A stretch of DNA of 64,000 nucleotides. Source: Polynucleobacter nymphae. GTDB lineage: Bacteria; Pseudomonadota; Gammaproteobacteria; Burkholderiales; Burkholderiaceae. The DNA is taken from assembly GCF_018882155.1 (NCBI RefSeq), contig NZ_JACVPA010000001.1:806001-870000 (forward strand). The letters are read 5' to 3'. A program made the position numbers and the translations under genes. The notes under the pieces were generated by a model. That model was not told the DNA's origin. It saw only the letters and a list, made by a program, of their open reading frames with translations, and ran no database searches. Positions 45,868 through 54,983 of the stretch are shown here, piece after piece (within the stretch, counting starts at the first letter, position 1; the number at the start of each line of letters is the position of its first letter).

Positions 45868-46083
45868 ATGACTGACAACGACCAAAACCAAAATGACGAA
45901 GATTTTGACTATGGCTGCGAATGCGCAATGACTTTGCTCAACGAGCCTACGGAAGATTGTCTGAATGACTTAATTGACGAGCTTGATGAGGATGGCATGA
46001 TCTCGACCGAAGTCGTTTATGGCTTACTCGCAACGATTTTGATGAGCATTAATGAAGAAGATCACGAAGGCGATGAGCATTAA
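45868..46083 (+). CDS. small acidic protein of unknown function
   Basis: A 71-residue, strongly acidic protein (about a third Asp+Glu) with a Cys-Glu-Cys pair near residue 18 and a central helical segment. It starts 222 bp from the divergent tpsB, has an AAGGATAAAT site before its ATG and ends 13 bp before the convergent pterin dehydratase gene. I do not recognise a family; compact size, RBS and acidic helix suggest a real conserved gene. Confidence 0.65.
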   Translation: MTDNDQNQNDEDFDYGCECAMTLLNEPTEDCLNDLIDELDEDGMISTEVVYGLLATILMSINEEDHEGDEH

Positions 46084-46096
46084 TTTGCAATGCTTG

Positions 46097-46390
46097 TTAG
46101 ACCTGGAGTGCAAATAAATCCATCGCCTGAGCCATCTGAATATCTAAAGCAGTTAGGCCTTTGCTTGAGTGGGTACTTAAGTGCACGGTGACCTTATTCC
46201 AGGAGTTTGACCAATCTGGGTGGTGATCAATTTCTTCAGCGCGCTGTGCGCAGAGCGTCATAAACTCAAAAGCTTGTCTGAAATCTGCAAAGATAAATTC
46301 ACGAGAAATCATTTTTCGAGATGCATCTAGCGTCCACAAAGGGATGCTGTTCTGAAAATCGAAATCTTCTGGTAAGAGGGCCTGTTTCAT
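46097..46390 (-). CDS. pterin-4a-carbinolamine dehydratase
   Basis: Regenerates pterin cofactor and is related to PhhB/DCoH. The 97-residue protein has the signature EEIDHHPDWSNSWNKVTVHL and the C-terminal GLTALDIQMAQAMD. The ATG immediately follows the stop codon of the pseudouridine synthase gene, so translation is coupled. No phenylalanine hydroxylase gene is in the window. Confidence 0.93.
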   Translation of the reverse strand: MKQALLPEDFDFQNSIPLWTLDASRKMISREFIFADFRQAFEFMTLCAQRAEEIDHHPDWSNSWNKVTVHLSTHSSKGLTALDIQMAQAMDLFALQV

Positions 46391-47116
46391 TTATGGGCTG
46401 ACACTTTGTGAGAGTTGCTGCAAATCTTCTGGATATAACCAACGCCATTGTCCTTCTGCCAGATCTGTAGGCATGACATAGGCACCAATTTCTATACGGT
46501 GCAGTTTAGCAACATGATTGCCTACCGCAACCATCATGCGTTTGACTTGGTGATAACGCCCTTCCACTATCGTCATTGTTAAGCTATTTTCTGAAAGCTG
46601 TTTACACGCTGTGGCAAAACATGGTTTTGGATCATCATCCAACACAACACCATTTAAGAGATGATCTATTTGAGCCTGCGTTATCGGATCTGGTGTTGTG
46701 ATCTGATAGACCTTACCAATATTCTTTTTAGGCGTCGTCATTTTATGAATAAACTGACCATCATCCGAAATCAATAGCAGCCCAGTAGTGTCAAAGTCTA
46801 AGCGCCCTACGCATTGCAAGCCGCGCTCGACAAAGGGAGTTGGTAGCAAACTATAGACGCTGGAGTGATGAGTTGTTTTATGAGAGCACTCGTAATTGGG
46901 TGGCTTGTTAAATGCGATGTAAGCCTTTTCGTGATATTCCCAATTCTGCCCTTCGACATTCAAAACCAATCCTTCAGTTGCAATGCGCTCTTCCGGATCT
47001 TGCGCCAACACACCATTGACTTTTACTAACTCCGCAAATACCAGATCAGTACAGTAGCGACGCGTACCAAAGCCTTGGCTAAAAAGAATTTTTTCGAGAG
47101 AAATGGGTTTTGCCAT
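46391..47116 (-). CDS. RsuA-family 16S rRNA pseudouridine synthase
   Basis: An S4 RNA-binding domain (N-terminal, with LEKILFSQGFGTRRY) precedes the RsuA catalytic domain with the active aspartate in VGRLDFDTTGLLLISDDG and the GRYHQVKRMM motif. The 241-residue length fits RsuA (pseudouridine 516 of 16S rRNA), but RluE/RluF relatives are similar. It is directly joined to the pterin dehydratase gene. Confidence 0.9.
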   Translation of the reverse strand: MAKPISLEKILFSQGFGTRRYCTDLVFAELVKVNGVLAQDPEERIATEGLVLNVEGQNWEYHEKAYIAFNKPPNYECSHKTTHHSSVYSLLPTPFVERGLQCVGRLDFDTTGLLLISDDGQFIHKMTTPKKNIGKVYQITTPDPITQAQIDHLLNGVVLDDDPKPCFATACKQLSENSLTMTIVEGRYHQVKRMMVAVGNHVAKLHRIEIGAYVMPTDLAEGQWRWLYPEDLQQLSQSVSP

Positions 47117-47219
47117 AAGCCGTTCAGAATACTATAGAGAGGCCATATTTTGGGTATCAGGCCCCCTTGGAGTGCAATTCATTATGATTGAGTATTCTCA
47201 TTGATTATCTATAGCCGCC

Positions 47220-47753
47220 ATGCTTCCTGATCCAAAACCCCGTAGCCCACTCCACACCCGTGAAGTTACTTATCATGGCTATGCGAGAGAAGATGGTCTT
47301 TGGGATATTGAAGGTCATCTCAAAGACATCAAGTTACACCCATTTGTTACAGGTGCGAAGACTTGGGCTCCGGGTGAAGCGATTCACGATATGTGGGTGC
47401 GAGTAACCTTAGATGATCATCTTACGATCAAAGATATCGCAGTAGCGATGGATAGCCACCCACATCCTGAATGTCCTTTGGTCATCCCGCCAATGGATAC
47501 ATTAATTGGTGCGCGGATTGGTAAAGGTTGGCGTAAAACCATTGAGACGCACTTAGGTGGAATTAAAGGTTGTACTCACTTGCGTGAGTTACTCAACAAC
47601 ATTGCCACTGCAGCGTATCAATCGATTCCTGGCGCACTCTTTGATCCTGATGAAAACAAGCCCCCTTTATATTTGGGGACCTGTAAGTCTTGGGATTTTG
47701 ACGGCCCCGTAGTAATGCGCGTGTATCCCCAGTTTTATCAGTGGAAAAAATAA
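47220..47753 (+). CDS. DUF2889 domain protein
   Basis: A 177-residue protein with the DUF2889 layout: REVTYHGYAREDGLWDIEGHL near the N-terminus, conserved HDMWVR and HPHPECP, and GCTHLREL towards the end. The family has no established function; relatives often lie near acyl-CoA or aromatic catabolism genes. It ends 4 bp before the stop of the convergent SDR gene, with no terminator visible. Confidence 0.85.
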   Translation: MLPDPKPRSPLHTREVTYHGYAREDGLWDIEGHLKDIKLHPFVTGAKTWAPGEAIHDMWVRVTLDDHLTIKDIAVAMDSHPHPECPLVIPPMDTLIGARIGKGWRKTIETHLGGIKGCTHLRELLNNIATAAYQSIPGALFDPDENKPPLYLGTCKSWDFDGPVVMRVYPQFYQWKK

Positions 47754-47757
47754 GTAC

Positions 47758-48528
47758 TTAGAGCTCTCCGCGATAAATCGAAGTACCAGTAAATGATTGT
47801 GCTATTGGCATAATCTCCACGGCATTGATATTCATATGCGCAGGCAAAGTTGCAGACCAAAAAATAGCTTCGGCTATATCGTCGGCGCTGAGTGCTTCTA
47901 CGCCTTCATACACTTTCTCTGCCTTTGCATCGTCACCCTTAAAACGTACATTAGAGTATTCAGTGCCTGAACTTAAACCTGGCTCTACACATGTCACGCG
48001 TAAACGGGTACCAGTCAAGTCAGCGCGTAAATTCAGGCTAAATTGCTTCACGAATGCTTTACTTGCGCCGTATACATTACTGCCAGGATAGGGATAAAGA
48101 CCTGCGACAGAGCCCACATTTATGACGTGACCACATTTACGCTCAACCATGCCAGGTAAAAAAGCTCGGGTCATATGAATCAGCCCTTTAATATTGGTAT
48201 CAATCATACGATCCCAATCCGTAATATTGGTTTGATGTGCTGGCTCTAGACCTAATGCGAGTCCAGCGTTATTCACAAGAATCGTCAGTTTGGCAAACTC
48301 TGCAGGCAAAGTGGTGGCTAAGGAATCCACCTTGGTGCTATCGCAGATGTCTAATGCCAATGTAAGCAGTTTTTGTTGTTGGTCTGTAGGTAAAGATGCT
48401 TTGAGTGCATTTAAGCGTTCTATCCTTCTACCCACCGCTATGACCTTATGGCCGTGCGCCAAAAAACGTCTTGCAGTTGCCTCGCCAAATCCAGCAGTAG
48501 CGCCAGTTACTAAAACGGTATGTTCCAT
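47758..48528 (-). CDS. short-chain dehydrogenase (YdfG-like)
   Basis: Classical SDR of 256 residues: cofactor motif TGATAGFGEATARRF, NNAG near residue 88, catalytic Ser in NVGSVAG and YGASK near residue 152. The sequence is close to YdfG/serine 3-dehydrogenase-like enzymes that reduce 3-hydroxy acids or related aldehydes. No operon partner is obvious. Confidence 0.85.
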   Translation of the reverse strand: MEHTVLVTGATAGFGEATARRFLAHGHKVIAVGRRIERLNALKASLPTDQQQKLLTLALDICDSTKVDSLATTLPAEFAKLTILVNNAGLALGLEPAHQTNITDWDRMIDTNIKGLIHMTRAFLPGMVERKCGHVINVGSVAGLYPYPGSNVYGASKAFVKQFSLNLRADLTGTRLRVTCVEPGLSSGTEYSNVRFKGDDAKAEKVYEGVEALSADDIAEAIFWSATLPAHMNINAVEIMPIAQSFTGTSIYRGEL

Positions 48529-48617
48529 GCTTCCTCTTTTAATCAGTAAAGACCCAGAATGATTGCTTCAAGAGTGATTTTGCACTAAGAGGCGCTGATG
48601 CCAAATAAAGCTGGCTA

Positions 48618-49535
48618 CTATCTACTATTAGCAGAAATGGCCTGATGAATGGCTAAGGTTTTTTGAGCTCTATACAAGATGGGGTAATCCACAAACATCC
48701 CATCAACCTGAATGGCTGCCAAGCCCTTCTTTTCAGCTTCAAAAAAGCTGTCTACAATTTTCTGAGCACGCAAAACTTCATCTGCAGTGGGGGTGAATAC
48801 TTGATTTGTAATACCCACCTGATCAGGGTGAATACATAATCTTCCCTGAAAGCCAAGATTCAAACTTCTGACAACTGATTTTTCTAGGCCCTCATGATCT
48901 TTGAGGTGAATCCAAACAGTATCAATAGGCGCCTCTAAATTAGCCGCTCTGGCCGTCACAATGCATGCATTTCTAACGACATCTAATTCTCTCTCGTTTG
49001 AAGTCCAGAGCATTCCGACATCATTGCAAAAATCACCAGCGCCAAAAGTAAAACGCTTGACCCGCTGATATTCATTACTTGATCTATAGCGATGGTCTAT
49101 AAATATCTTATTGAGATTGGTAAAACCTTTCGCTGTTTCAATAATTGGTAGTAGATCTATGCTGCCAATCTTTAAACCCCGTTCTCTTTCAAGAGTGGCC
49201 AATAACCAATCTATCGTTTCGATATCCTCTGGACCCTGTACTTTAGGCAGCACCACTCCATATAAACCTGTACCTACTACTGCCTGAAGATCTCCCAGCG
49301 TCCACTGAGTATCGAGTGCATTTACTCTCACGTAAATTTTGGATCGACTGCCACTCTTGATTGCGGCAATCGCATCCTGTCTTGCGCTCACTTTCTCGCT
49401 ATTCGCAACCGCATCCTCCAAATCCAGAATGACGGCATCCGCATCGAGACCAAGCGCTTTGGTCACTCTTCTTTCATGATTTGCTGGAGTGAAAAGAAGG
49501 GTTCGAAGCAAATTATTTTTAGTGTCTGTATTCAT
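48618..49535 (-). CDS. CitE-like lyase (HpcH/HpaI aldolase/citrate lyase family)
   Basis: A TIM-barrel lyase of 305 residues in the CitE/malyl-CoA lyase family, which cleaves or forms beta-hydroxyacyl-CoA esters. The N-terminal LFTPANHERRV, the VILDLEDAV metal-binding block, RVNALDT and the IETAKGF glutamate are all present. Candidate substrates are malyl-, citramalyl- or related CoA esters. It is the last gene of the GntR-headed cluster, 24 bp after the CoA-transferase. Confidence 0.88.
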   Translation of the reverse strand: MNTDTKNNLLRTLLFTPANHERRVTKALGLDADAVILDLEDAVANSEKVSARQDAIAAIKSGSRSKIYVRVNALDTQWTLGDLQAVVGTGLYGVVLPKVQGPEDIETIDWLLATLERERGLKIGSIDLLPIIETAKGFTNLNKIFIDHRYRSSNEYQRVKRFTFGAGDFCNDVGMLWTSNERELDVVRNACIVTARAANLEAPIDTVWIHLKDHEGLEKSVVRSLNLGFQGRLCIHPDQVGITNQVFTPTADEVLRAQKIVDSFFEAEKKGLAAIQVDGMFVDYPILYRAQKTLAIHQAISANSR

Positions 49536-49559
49536 TTTTGACCATATATGAAGATCTAA

Positions 49560-50777
49560 CTATATAACACCATCTTGACGCAGGCTCTCTATTTCTTCAG
49601 GCTTTAAGGCCAAAATGCTTGCAAGTAAAGAATCGACATCTGCCCCCAGTTTTGGGCCTAAAGAATGAATCTTCCCAGGGGTTCCCGAGAGCCGCGGAAC
49701 GACATTGGGTACCGCAATGACTTGATCTTCTGAAATTCTAGGCTCTTTGATAAAGGCGATATTCTCGCGTGCAGCAAACTGCTCATTGGTGAAGATTTCC
49801 TCAATTGAATTAATGGGGCCGCATGGCACCTCGCCCTCTGAACACAGTTTTAATAGTTCTTGGCGAGTATATTGTGTGGTCCAGTCTGTTACAAATTGAT
49901 CGATAGCAAGACGATCTTTTTCGCGATCAACAATTTTTCCCCACTTACCATTTCCCGCGAGTTCTGGGCATTCCATCAGCACAGCCAACCTCATAAAAAT
50001 CTTATCGCTAGTACAAGCAATCGCAATCCATTTTTTATCTTTAGTCTGATAATGACTATGTGGAACGACATTCACCGTTCCTGCCCCCATCCGCTCTCGA
50101 ACATAGCCATTGAAATGATAAGCAGGCGCTAACTCATCCAAAATCCGAAATACTGATTCATACAAACCAACATCAACTACTTGACCTTCTTGAGTTTTGT
50201 CTCGAGCTTGGAGTGCCACCAAAGCGCCTAAAGCACCATACATTCCCGATAAATAATCTGCCAAGGTTGCTGAGCCAGGTGACACTGGGGGTCGATCAGG
50301 GTATCCCGATAAATAAGAAATGCCGCCAAAGCCATTGGCTACCCTACCAAAACCTGGCAGCGGGCTTAGCGGTCCAGTTTGTCCATAGGCTGAGATCCTG
50401 ACCATAATCAACTTGGGATTATGTTTCTTTAACTCATCCCAACTCAGACCCCACGACTCAAATGTACCTGGTTGAAAATTCTCAACCAGCACATCACTCT
50501 TCTCAACCAATTTTTTTAATAGATCAGCGCCTTCTTTTTTACGTAAATCAATCGTGATAGATTTTTTATTACGACCTTCAGAAAGCCAAATCAAAGAATC
50601 GCCACAAGGTGTAGGCGTTCCAAACTTGCGGGTAGGGTCGCCAACCTTAGGAAGCTCAACTTTAATTACTTCAGCACCAAATTCAGCAAAAAAGGTAGCG
50701 CAATATGGGCCAGCAATAAAAGTTGCGCAGTCTAATACCCGCAATCCCGAAAGTGCTCCGGGCTGTAAATTATTCAT
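49560..50777 (-). CDS. class III CoA-transferase (CaiB/BaiF family)
   Basis: Moves CoA between carboxylic acids. The 405-residue protein has the CaiB/BaiF features: N-terminal GLRVLDCATFIAGPYCATFFAEFGA-like block, GRNKKSITIDL and the catalytic aspartate region TLADYLSGMYGALGAL near residue 170. It lies between the TauD-like and CitE-like genes; activation by CoA followed by lyase cleavage would be consistent. The substrate is unknown. Confidence 0.9.
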   Translation of the reverse strand: MNNLQPGALSGLRVLDCATFIAGPYCATFFAEFGAEVIKVELPKVGDPTRKFGTPTPCGDSLIWLSEGRNKKSITIDLRKKEGADLLKKLVEKSDVLVENFQPGTFESWGLSWDELKKHNPKLIMVRISAYGQTGPLSPLPGFGRVANGFGGISYLSGYPDRPPVSPGSATLADYLSGMYGALGALVALQARDKTQEGQVVDVGLYESVFRILDELAPAYHFNGYVRERMGAGTVNVVPHSHYQTKDKKWIAIACTSDKIFMRLAVLMECPELAGNGKWGKIVDREKDRLAIDQFVTDWTTQYTRQELLKLCSEGEVPCGPINSIEEIFTNEQFAARENIAFIKEPRISEDQVIAVPNVVPRLSGTPGKIHSLGPKLGADVDSLLASILALKPEEIESLRQDGVI

Positions 50778-50800
50778 GTCGTTATTCTTTGCTCGCCTAT

Positions 50801-51649
50801 TTAAACTGGTACCGCGTATTTTGGATCCGGAAGTATGGTTGTTCTCTTCATGAGACGCTCTTGCTTGGGATCAAATGGCTCCCGTCTATGCATAGTACAG
50901 GCGTTATCCCACAAAACACCGTCACCCAACTGCCAAACATGTGAATAGACAAACTCCGGTTTAACAGACCATGCAAAAAGTTCTTGTAATAAATCATCAC
51001 TGGTTGACTTATCCAAGCCAACAATTTGCGTAGTCATTCCAGGGCAAATATAGAGCGCCTTTTTACCAGAATACGGATGGACTCTGACGATGGGATGTTC
51101 GATATCAGGAGTTTTCTTTTTCTGCTCAGCGCTGGTAGGCACGCTATAAAGCGCATTAAAAGCCTCGTAAGATTGAAGCGCTTTTTTTCCATCAATTGCA
51201 TTTTTAATAGACTGCGGTAAAGCCTCATAGACAGCCGACATATCAGAAAAAGAGGTCTCTCCACCAGAGCTTGGCAGTATTACCGAGAATAGAAATGATC
51301 CTACCGCTGGCCGTGGCAAATAGATTTGATCGTAATGCCAACCGACTTCAGAGTCAGCCAAAATTCCTACTGGCTTTCCTTCTTTGGTCATATTTGAGAT
51401 ATAGAGAATTTCCGGAGACTTCTGCGATAAAAACTCTTTCCGGATATGAATTTCAAGATCTCCAAGCTGCTTTGAAAATGAAACGATTTCAGCCTCATCC
51501 ATGACTTGATCTCTAAACAGCAGAATCTCATATTGATGCCAGAGTGCCTTCACCTCATTAATCGTTTGAGAATCGAGGGGTTTAGATAAGTCTAATCCAC
51601 TAATCTCAGCCCCAAAAGTCTTTTGCAATGGTCGTATCTTTAAGCCCAT
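50801..51649 (-). CDS. TauD/TfdA-type 2-oxoglutarate-dependent dioxygenase
   Basis: Non-haem iron hydroxylase of 282 residues. The iron-binding triad is visible as HYD (WHYDQIYLPRP, near residue 104) and a distal His in NACTMHRREPF near residue 254; the 2-oxoglutarate-binding Arg follows in MKRTTIL. Members hydroxylate taurine, aromatic ethers or carboxylic acids. The AGGAGAAG site before its ATG is good. It lies 9 bp after the MmgE/PrpD gene. Confidence 0.9.
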   Translation of the reverse strand: MGLKIRPLQKTFGAEISGLDLSKPLDSQTINEVKALWHQYEILLFRDQVMDEAEIVSFSKQLGDLEIHIRKEFLSQKSPEILYISNMTKEGKPVGILADSEVGWHYDQIYLPRPAVGSFLFSVILPSSGGETSFSDMSAVYEALPQSIKNAIDGKKALQSYEAFNALYSVPTSAEQKKKTPDIEHPIVRVHPYSGKKALYICPGMTTQIVGLDKSTSDDLLQELFAWSVKPEFVYSHVWQLGDGVLWDNACTMHRREPFDPKQERLMKRTTILPDPKYAVPV

Positions 51650-51658
51650 CTTCTTCTC

Positions 51659-53074
51659 CTAGTGAACTCTCAACTGATGCAGGATATTGGTGAGAGATTG
51701 TTGATGCTCTAACTTTAAAAAGTCTTTAGTAAAATTATTTGCAGCTTCGAGGCTAATGACGCCCTCTACATTTGAATCAAACTTTCTCAGAACCTCTTCC
51801 TGAGAAAGCGGGTTAGCACTTGAACCTCGATTCATTTGCTCGCGATGAATGAGAACTTCGCCTGATTTCAGTTGAATCTCTACTTCGCCCGAATAAAACT
51901 CTGGAAATGCTGACTTAGGATCCAGTTCATATTCAATTTTTTGACATAGCGCCAGAATTTGCGGATCAAAAATCGTATTGTCTTCTAGTTCTTTGAGTGT
52001 GAATTGACCTTTGATCAAGCTGGTAGCAATCACAAAGTGAATAGAAAACTGAGCCTCGTAGGAATTTTTTGGCATTCTTTTACTAGCCTGAGGCTCACAA
52101 ACGACTTGCACTTGTTTTTCGCTAATGCGCGCTTTGATGCTCTTGATATTGTCGATCTCAAATCTATTCTCATTGCGGAGAATAATGGCAGCATCGGCAA
52201 ACGCATGGTTGTAATGGCACGCAGGATAGGGTTTCAATGAAATGTTTTGCATCTCCCAAATCTGCCCAAGTCCATTCGTACATTTTTCTAGACTGGCGAG
52301 ATTGCTAGAGTCAGTATGGGTATTAAACAAACCATAGCGGCCTTCAAAAGCATTTCGCGGGCCAATAAAACCATTTTTAGCCATGGCGCAAGCTGTCACA
52401 GCTGATGATGCAGCCCACCCAGGGTGCATTCGCTTAGTCCAAGCTCCGCCCTCTAAAAATTCCATCACTCCAGAAGCCATCGATAAAGCGATACCTAGTG
52501 CATTAGTTAACTCATCTATCGTCAACTTCATTACGCGTCCAACTAATACTGTTGCTCCGAAAATGCCCACTAGGCCAGTTGGATGAAATCCTTTTGCATG
52601 AAATCCACCGTTTGCAGCAGATGCAATCCTGCTGGCCACCTCAATTGCACCGAGATAAGCAACCAGCGCTTCTTGCCCGCTGATCTGATAGCGCTGTCCA
52701 ACACTCAAAAGCGCTGCCATAGCGCTTGATGAGGCATGTATCACTCCAACTGCATGCGTGTCATCAAAATCTAAGCCATGAATGTAGGTTCCATTAACAA
52801 GAATGGCATCGCGCATGGATAACTTATGTGGAACTCCGAGAACTGGGTATTGCTGATCATTACTCTCTTGCAAGGACAATAATGCGCGCAAGGTTTTTTT
52901 AGCAAAATCATGGCTACTAGAGGTAAGACCTATGCCAATGGCATCCAGCATATGCAGTTTTGCTTGCGCACTAACCGCTGTCGGAATTTGCTCAAACTGA
53001 AGAGCGAGCGCAAACTCAGACAATCTCTCAGAAATTGTCGCTAACTGTTTTTCCTGTGATTCTTTAAACATCAT
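51659..53074 (-). CDS. MmgE/PrpD family protein
   Basis: Family includes 2-methylcitrate dehydratase, cis-aconitate decarboxylase and related enzymes on carboxylic acids. The 471-residue protein has the conserved GLDFDDTHAVGVIHAS block near residue 95 and a GFHAKGFHPTGLVGIFG block near 160. Its ATG overlaps the GntR stop codon by 1 bp. The specific reaction cannot be predicted. Confidence 0.88.
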   Translation of the reverse strand: MMFKESQEKQLATISERLSEFALALQFEQIPTAVSAQAKLHMLDAIGIGLTSSSHDFAKKTLRALLSLQESNDQQYPVLGVPHKLSMRDAILVNGTYIHGLDFDDTHAVGVIHASSSAMAALLSVGQRYQISGQEALVAYLGAIEVASRIASAANGGFHAKGFHPTGLVGIFGATVLVGRVMKLTIDELTNALGIALSMASGVMEFLEGGAWTKRMHPGWAASSAVTACAMAKNGFIGPRNAFEGRYGLFNTHTDSSNLASLEKCTNGLGQIWEMQNISLKPYPACHYNHAFADAAIILRNENRFEIDNIKSIKARISEKQVQVVCEPQASKRMPKNSYEAQFSIHFVIATSLIKGQFTLKELEDNTIFDPQILALCQKIEYELDPKSAFPEFYSGEVEIQLKSGEVLIHREQMNRGSSANPLSQEEVLRKFDSNVEGVISLEAANNFTKDFLKLEHQQSLTNILHQLRVH

Positions 53075-53823
53075 CAGGATCTATTTAAACCGAGAGATTG
53101 ATCATAGTTCAGGCTCACTTGATAGGTATATTGGTCTGCCCTATAAATACTATTAGTCACTAGCAAGAGCTTATTTTGCGAGCCGTAATAATGCCGAATA
53201 ATATTTAGCCCCGCTGAGCCAGCCTTCACCCCTAAGTGTTTCGACTGATCTTTAGATATCAAGCAGCCTGAAATTCGCTGATCGACTTTGGTAATCTTAA
53301 ATCCAGTAATTTTTTCCAGTAAAGCATAAATGGGTACTTTCAGACTAGCCAAGTAGGTTTCAACCCTGCTGTAAACCACTGGCACATAAATTTCACTCGC
53401 TACCAAAGGCAGCGCAGGCTTAATTTTCTGACGCAGAACTTTGATTTTCTTCCACGTCGCGCCCATTGGTAAAGCTAAGTCATTAAACTGTTTTTCGGAA
53501 ATACGCACTTCTTTTGACTCCAAAACGATGAGCTTAGAATTTTTAATGTAAGTAAAAAGATCATCAATAGATCCATGGCTTTGTACAAAGCTACGCTCTT
53601 CATGCACCGAAACAACAACCGATCCAGTTTTTGGCTTACGGGCGATTAAGCCCATGGCAACGAGTTCTCTCAGAGATTCCCGCACTGCATAACGAGATGC
53701 ATTGAATTTTTGCTGTAACTCATGTTCTGTGGGCAAGACAGACCCCAAGGGGTAATGTTTGGTACGTATCTGATCGACTAAACAACTCGTGATTGGCTCA
53801 TTAACTTTCACAACATTCCTCAT
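53074..53823 (-). CDS. GntR-family transcriptional regulator (HutC/UTRA type)
   Basis: A 249-residue regulator: N-terminal winged helix-turn-helix (residues about 10-75, with LGSVLPTEHELQQKF and SRYAVRESLRELVAMGLI) and a C-terminal UTRA ligand-binding domain (about 90-240). It heads the MmgE-TauD-CoA-transferase-CitE cluster and is divergent from the Bug genes. A perfect 16-bp palindrome 7 bp upstream of its start is the likely operator, so it probably represses its own operon and perhaps the divergent transporter genes until a pathway substrate binds. Confidence 0.9.
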   Translation of the reverse strand: MRNVVKVNEPITSCLVDQIRTKHYPLGSVLPTEHELQQKFNASRYAVRESLRELVAMGLIARKPKTGSVVVSVHEERSFVQSHGSIDDLFTYIKNSKLIVLESKEVRISEKQFNDLALPMGATWKKIKVLRQKIKPALPLVASEIYVPVVYSRVETYLASLKVPIYALLEKITGFKITKVDQRISGCLISKDQSKHLGVKAGSAGLNIIRHYYGSQNKLLLVTNSIYRADQYTYQVSLNYDQSLGLNRS

Positions 53824-53829
53824 TAATAC

Positions 53830-53845
53830 TATTGTTCGAACAATA
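53830..53845. promoter_or_regulatory. palindromic operator candidate for the GntR regulator
   Basis: TATTGTTCGAACAATA is a perfect 16-bp palindrome ending 7 bp before the GntR start codon (53823) and 106 bp before the divergent Bug gene. Palindromes of this kind are typical GntR-family sites. Confidence 0.6.
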
Positions 53846-53950
53846 TAAGCTTAGCAATTCAAAATACCCACTAGGGATAACCCCAGCTTTGAATGTATTT
53901 CAAAAAAATCTCTCTAGAATGAGAAAAAAATAATTTAAGGAGACAAACTG

Positions 53951-54940
53951 ATGTGGCTTGCTAATAAATCACATGCAATGAGATTTGCAATTGGGATCAC
54001 TCTGCCTTTATTTGGGCTACTATCCTTTTCAGCTGCTGCTGATAACTACCCTAATCGACCCATTAAGCTAGTGATTCCCTATGCAGTGGGCGGTGGCTCA
54101 GATGCCGTTGCAAGAATCATGTCACCAAACCTCAAAAATATTTTGAATCAAACTATTGTTTTGGAAAATAAAGGTGGGGTAGGAAGCACCCTGGGAACAG
54201 AAATCGTTGCTAGGAGTGAACCAGACGGATACACGCTACTATTAAATACCGATGTGATTGCCATCATGCCTTTATTGTTCAAAAAATTAAACTTTGATCC
54301 TCAAAAAGATTTTGTTCCGATCTCTTTTATCACTTCAGCGCCAATTGTTTTAGCCGCTAATCCAGATTTTCCAGCCAATTCAATCAAAGAATTAATTGCT
54401 CTAGCAAAGAAGAGCCCTGGTCAAATATCCCTTGCAACCCCTGGCGCTGGAAGCCCTCAAGACTTAGCTTCCATTCTCTTTGCTAATAAAGCACAAGTTA
54501 AATTCAACTCTATTCCATATAAAGGTAATGGGCCAGCCTTAGTGGACATTCTGGCTGGCCATGTCAATATTGGCATGTTTACACTTTCCACCGTAAAAGA
54601 GTACGCCAAGACCGGGAAATTAAAAATCTTGGCAGTAATTAGCGCCAAAAGAACGCCGCTTGCTCCTGAGATTATTTCTTTAACAGAAGCGGGACTTCCG
54701 GATGTAGAAGTGAGTTCAAAATATTTGATCTTGGCTCCGGCTAAAACACCCAAAGACATTATTTCAAAACTTGAAAAAGATTTCGCAAAGCTAGCTGAAA
54801 ATAAAAACTATCAGTCCGAACTTCTCAATCTGGGTTTTGAGGCCATCTCTTCAAGCTCTAGCGAGACAACTGAAATCCTCAATAAGGAAAGCGTCAAATG
54901 GACGCCCATACTTAAAAATCTAGATATTTCAATTCAATAA
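53951..54940 (+). CDS. Bug-type tripartite tricarboxylate transporter substrate-binding protein
   Basis: Periplasmic Bug (TctC-like) receptor of 329 residues with a signal peptide (cut near residue 29, AAA/DN), the N-terminal YPNRPIKLVIPYAVGGGSD block that contacts ligand carboxylates, and the GTEIVARSEPDGYTLLLNT block. TctA/TctB membrane subunits are not in the window, which is common in this group. It is divergent from the GntR gene across the palindrome, suggesting it captures a substrate of that cluster. Confidence 0.92.
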   Translation: MWLANKSHAMRFAIGITLPLFGLLSFSAAADNYPNRPIKLVIPYAVGGGSDAVARIMSPNLKNILNQTIVLENKGGVGSTLGTEIVARSEPDGYTLLLNTDVIAIMPLLFKKLNFDPQKDFVPISFITSAPIVLAANPDFPANSIKELIALAKKSPGQISLATPGAGSPQDLASILFANKAQVKFNSIPYKGNGPALVDILAGHVNIGMFTLSTVKEYAKTGKLKILAVISAKRTPLAPEIISLTEAGLPDVEVSSKYLILAPAKTPKDIISKLEKDFAKLAENKNYQSELLNLGFEAISSSSSETTEILNKESVKWTPILKNLDISIQ

Positions 54941-54983
54941 TTTATTACTATCCCTCACTAAGTCGACCCTAATGGAGCATTTC

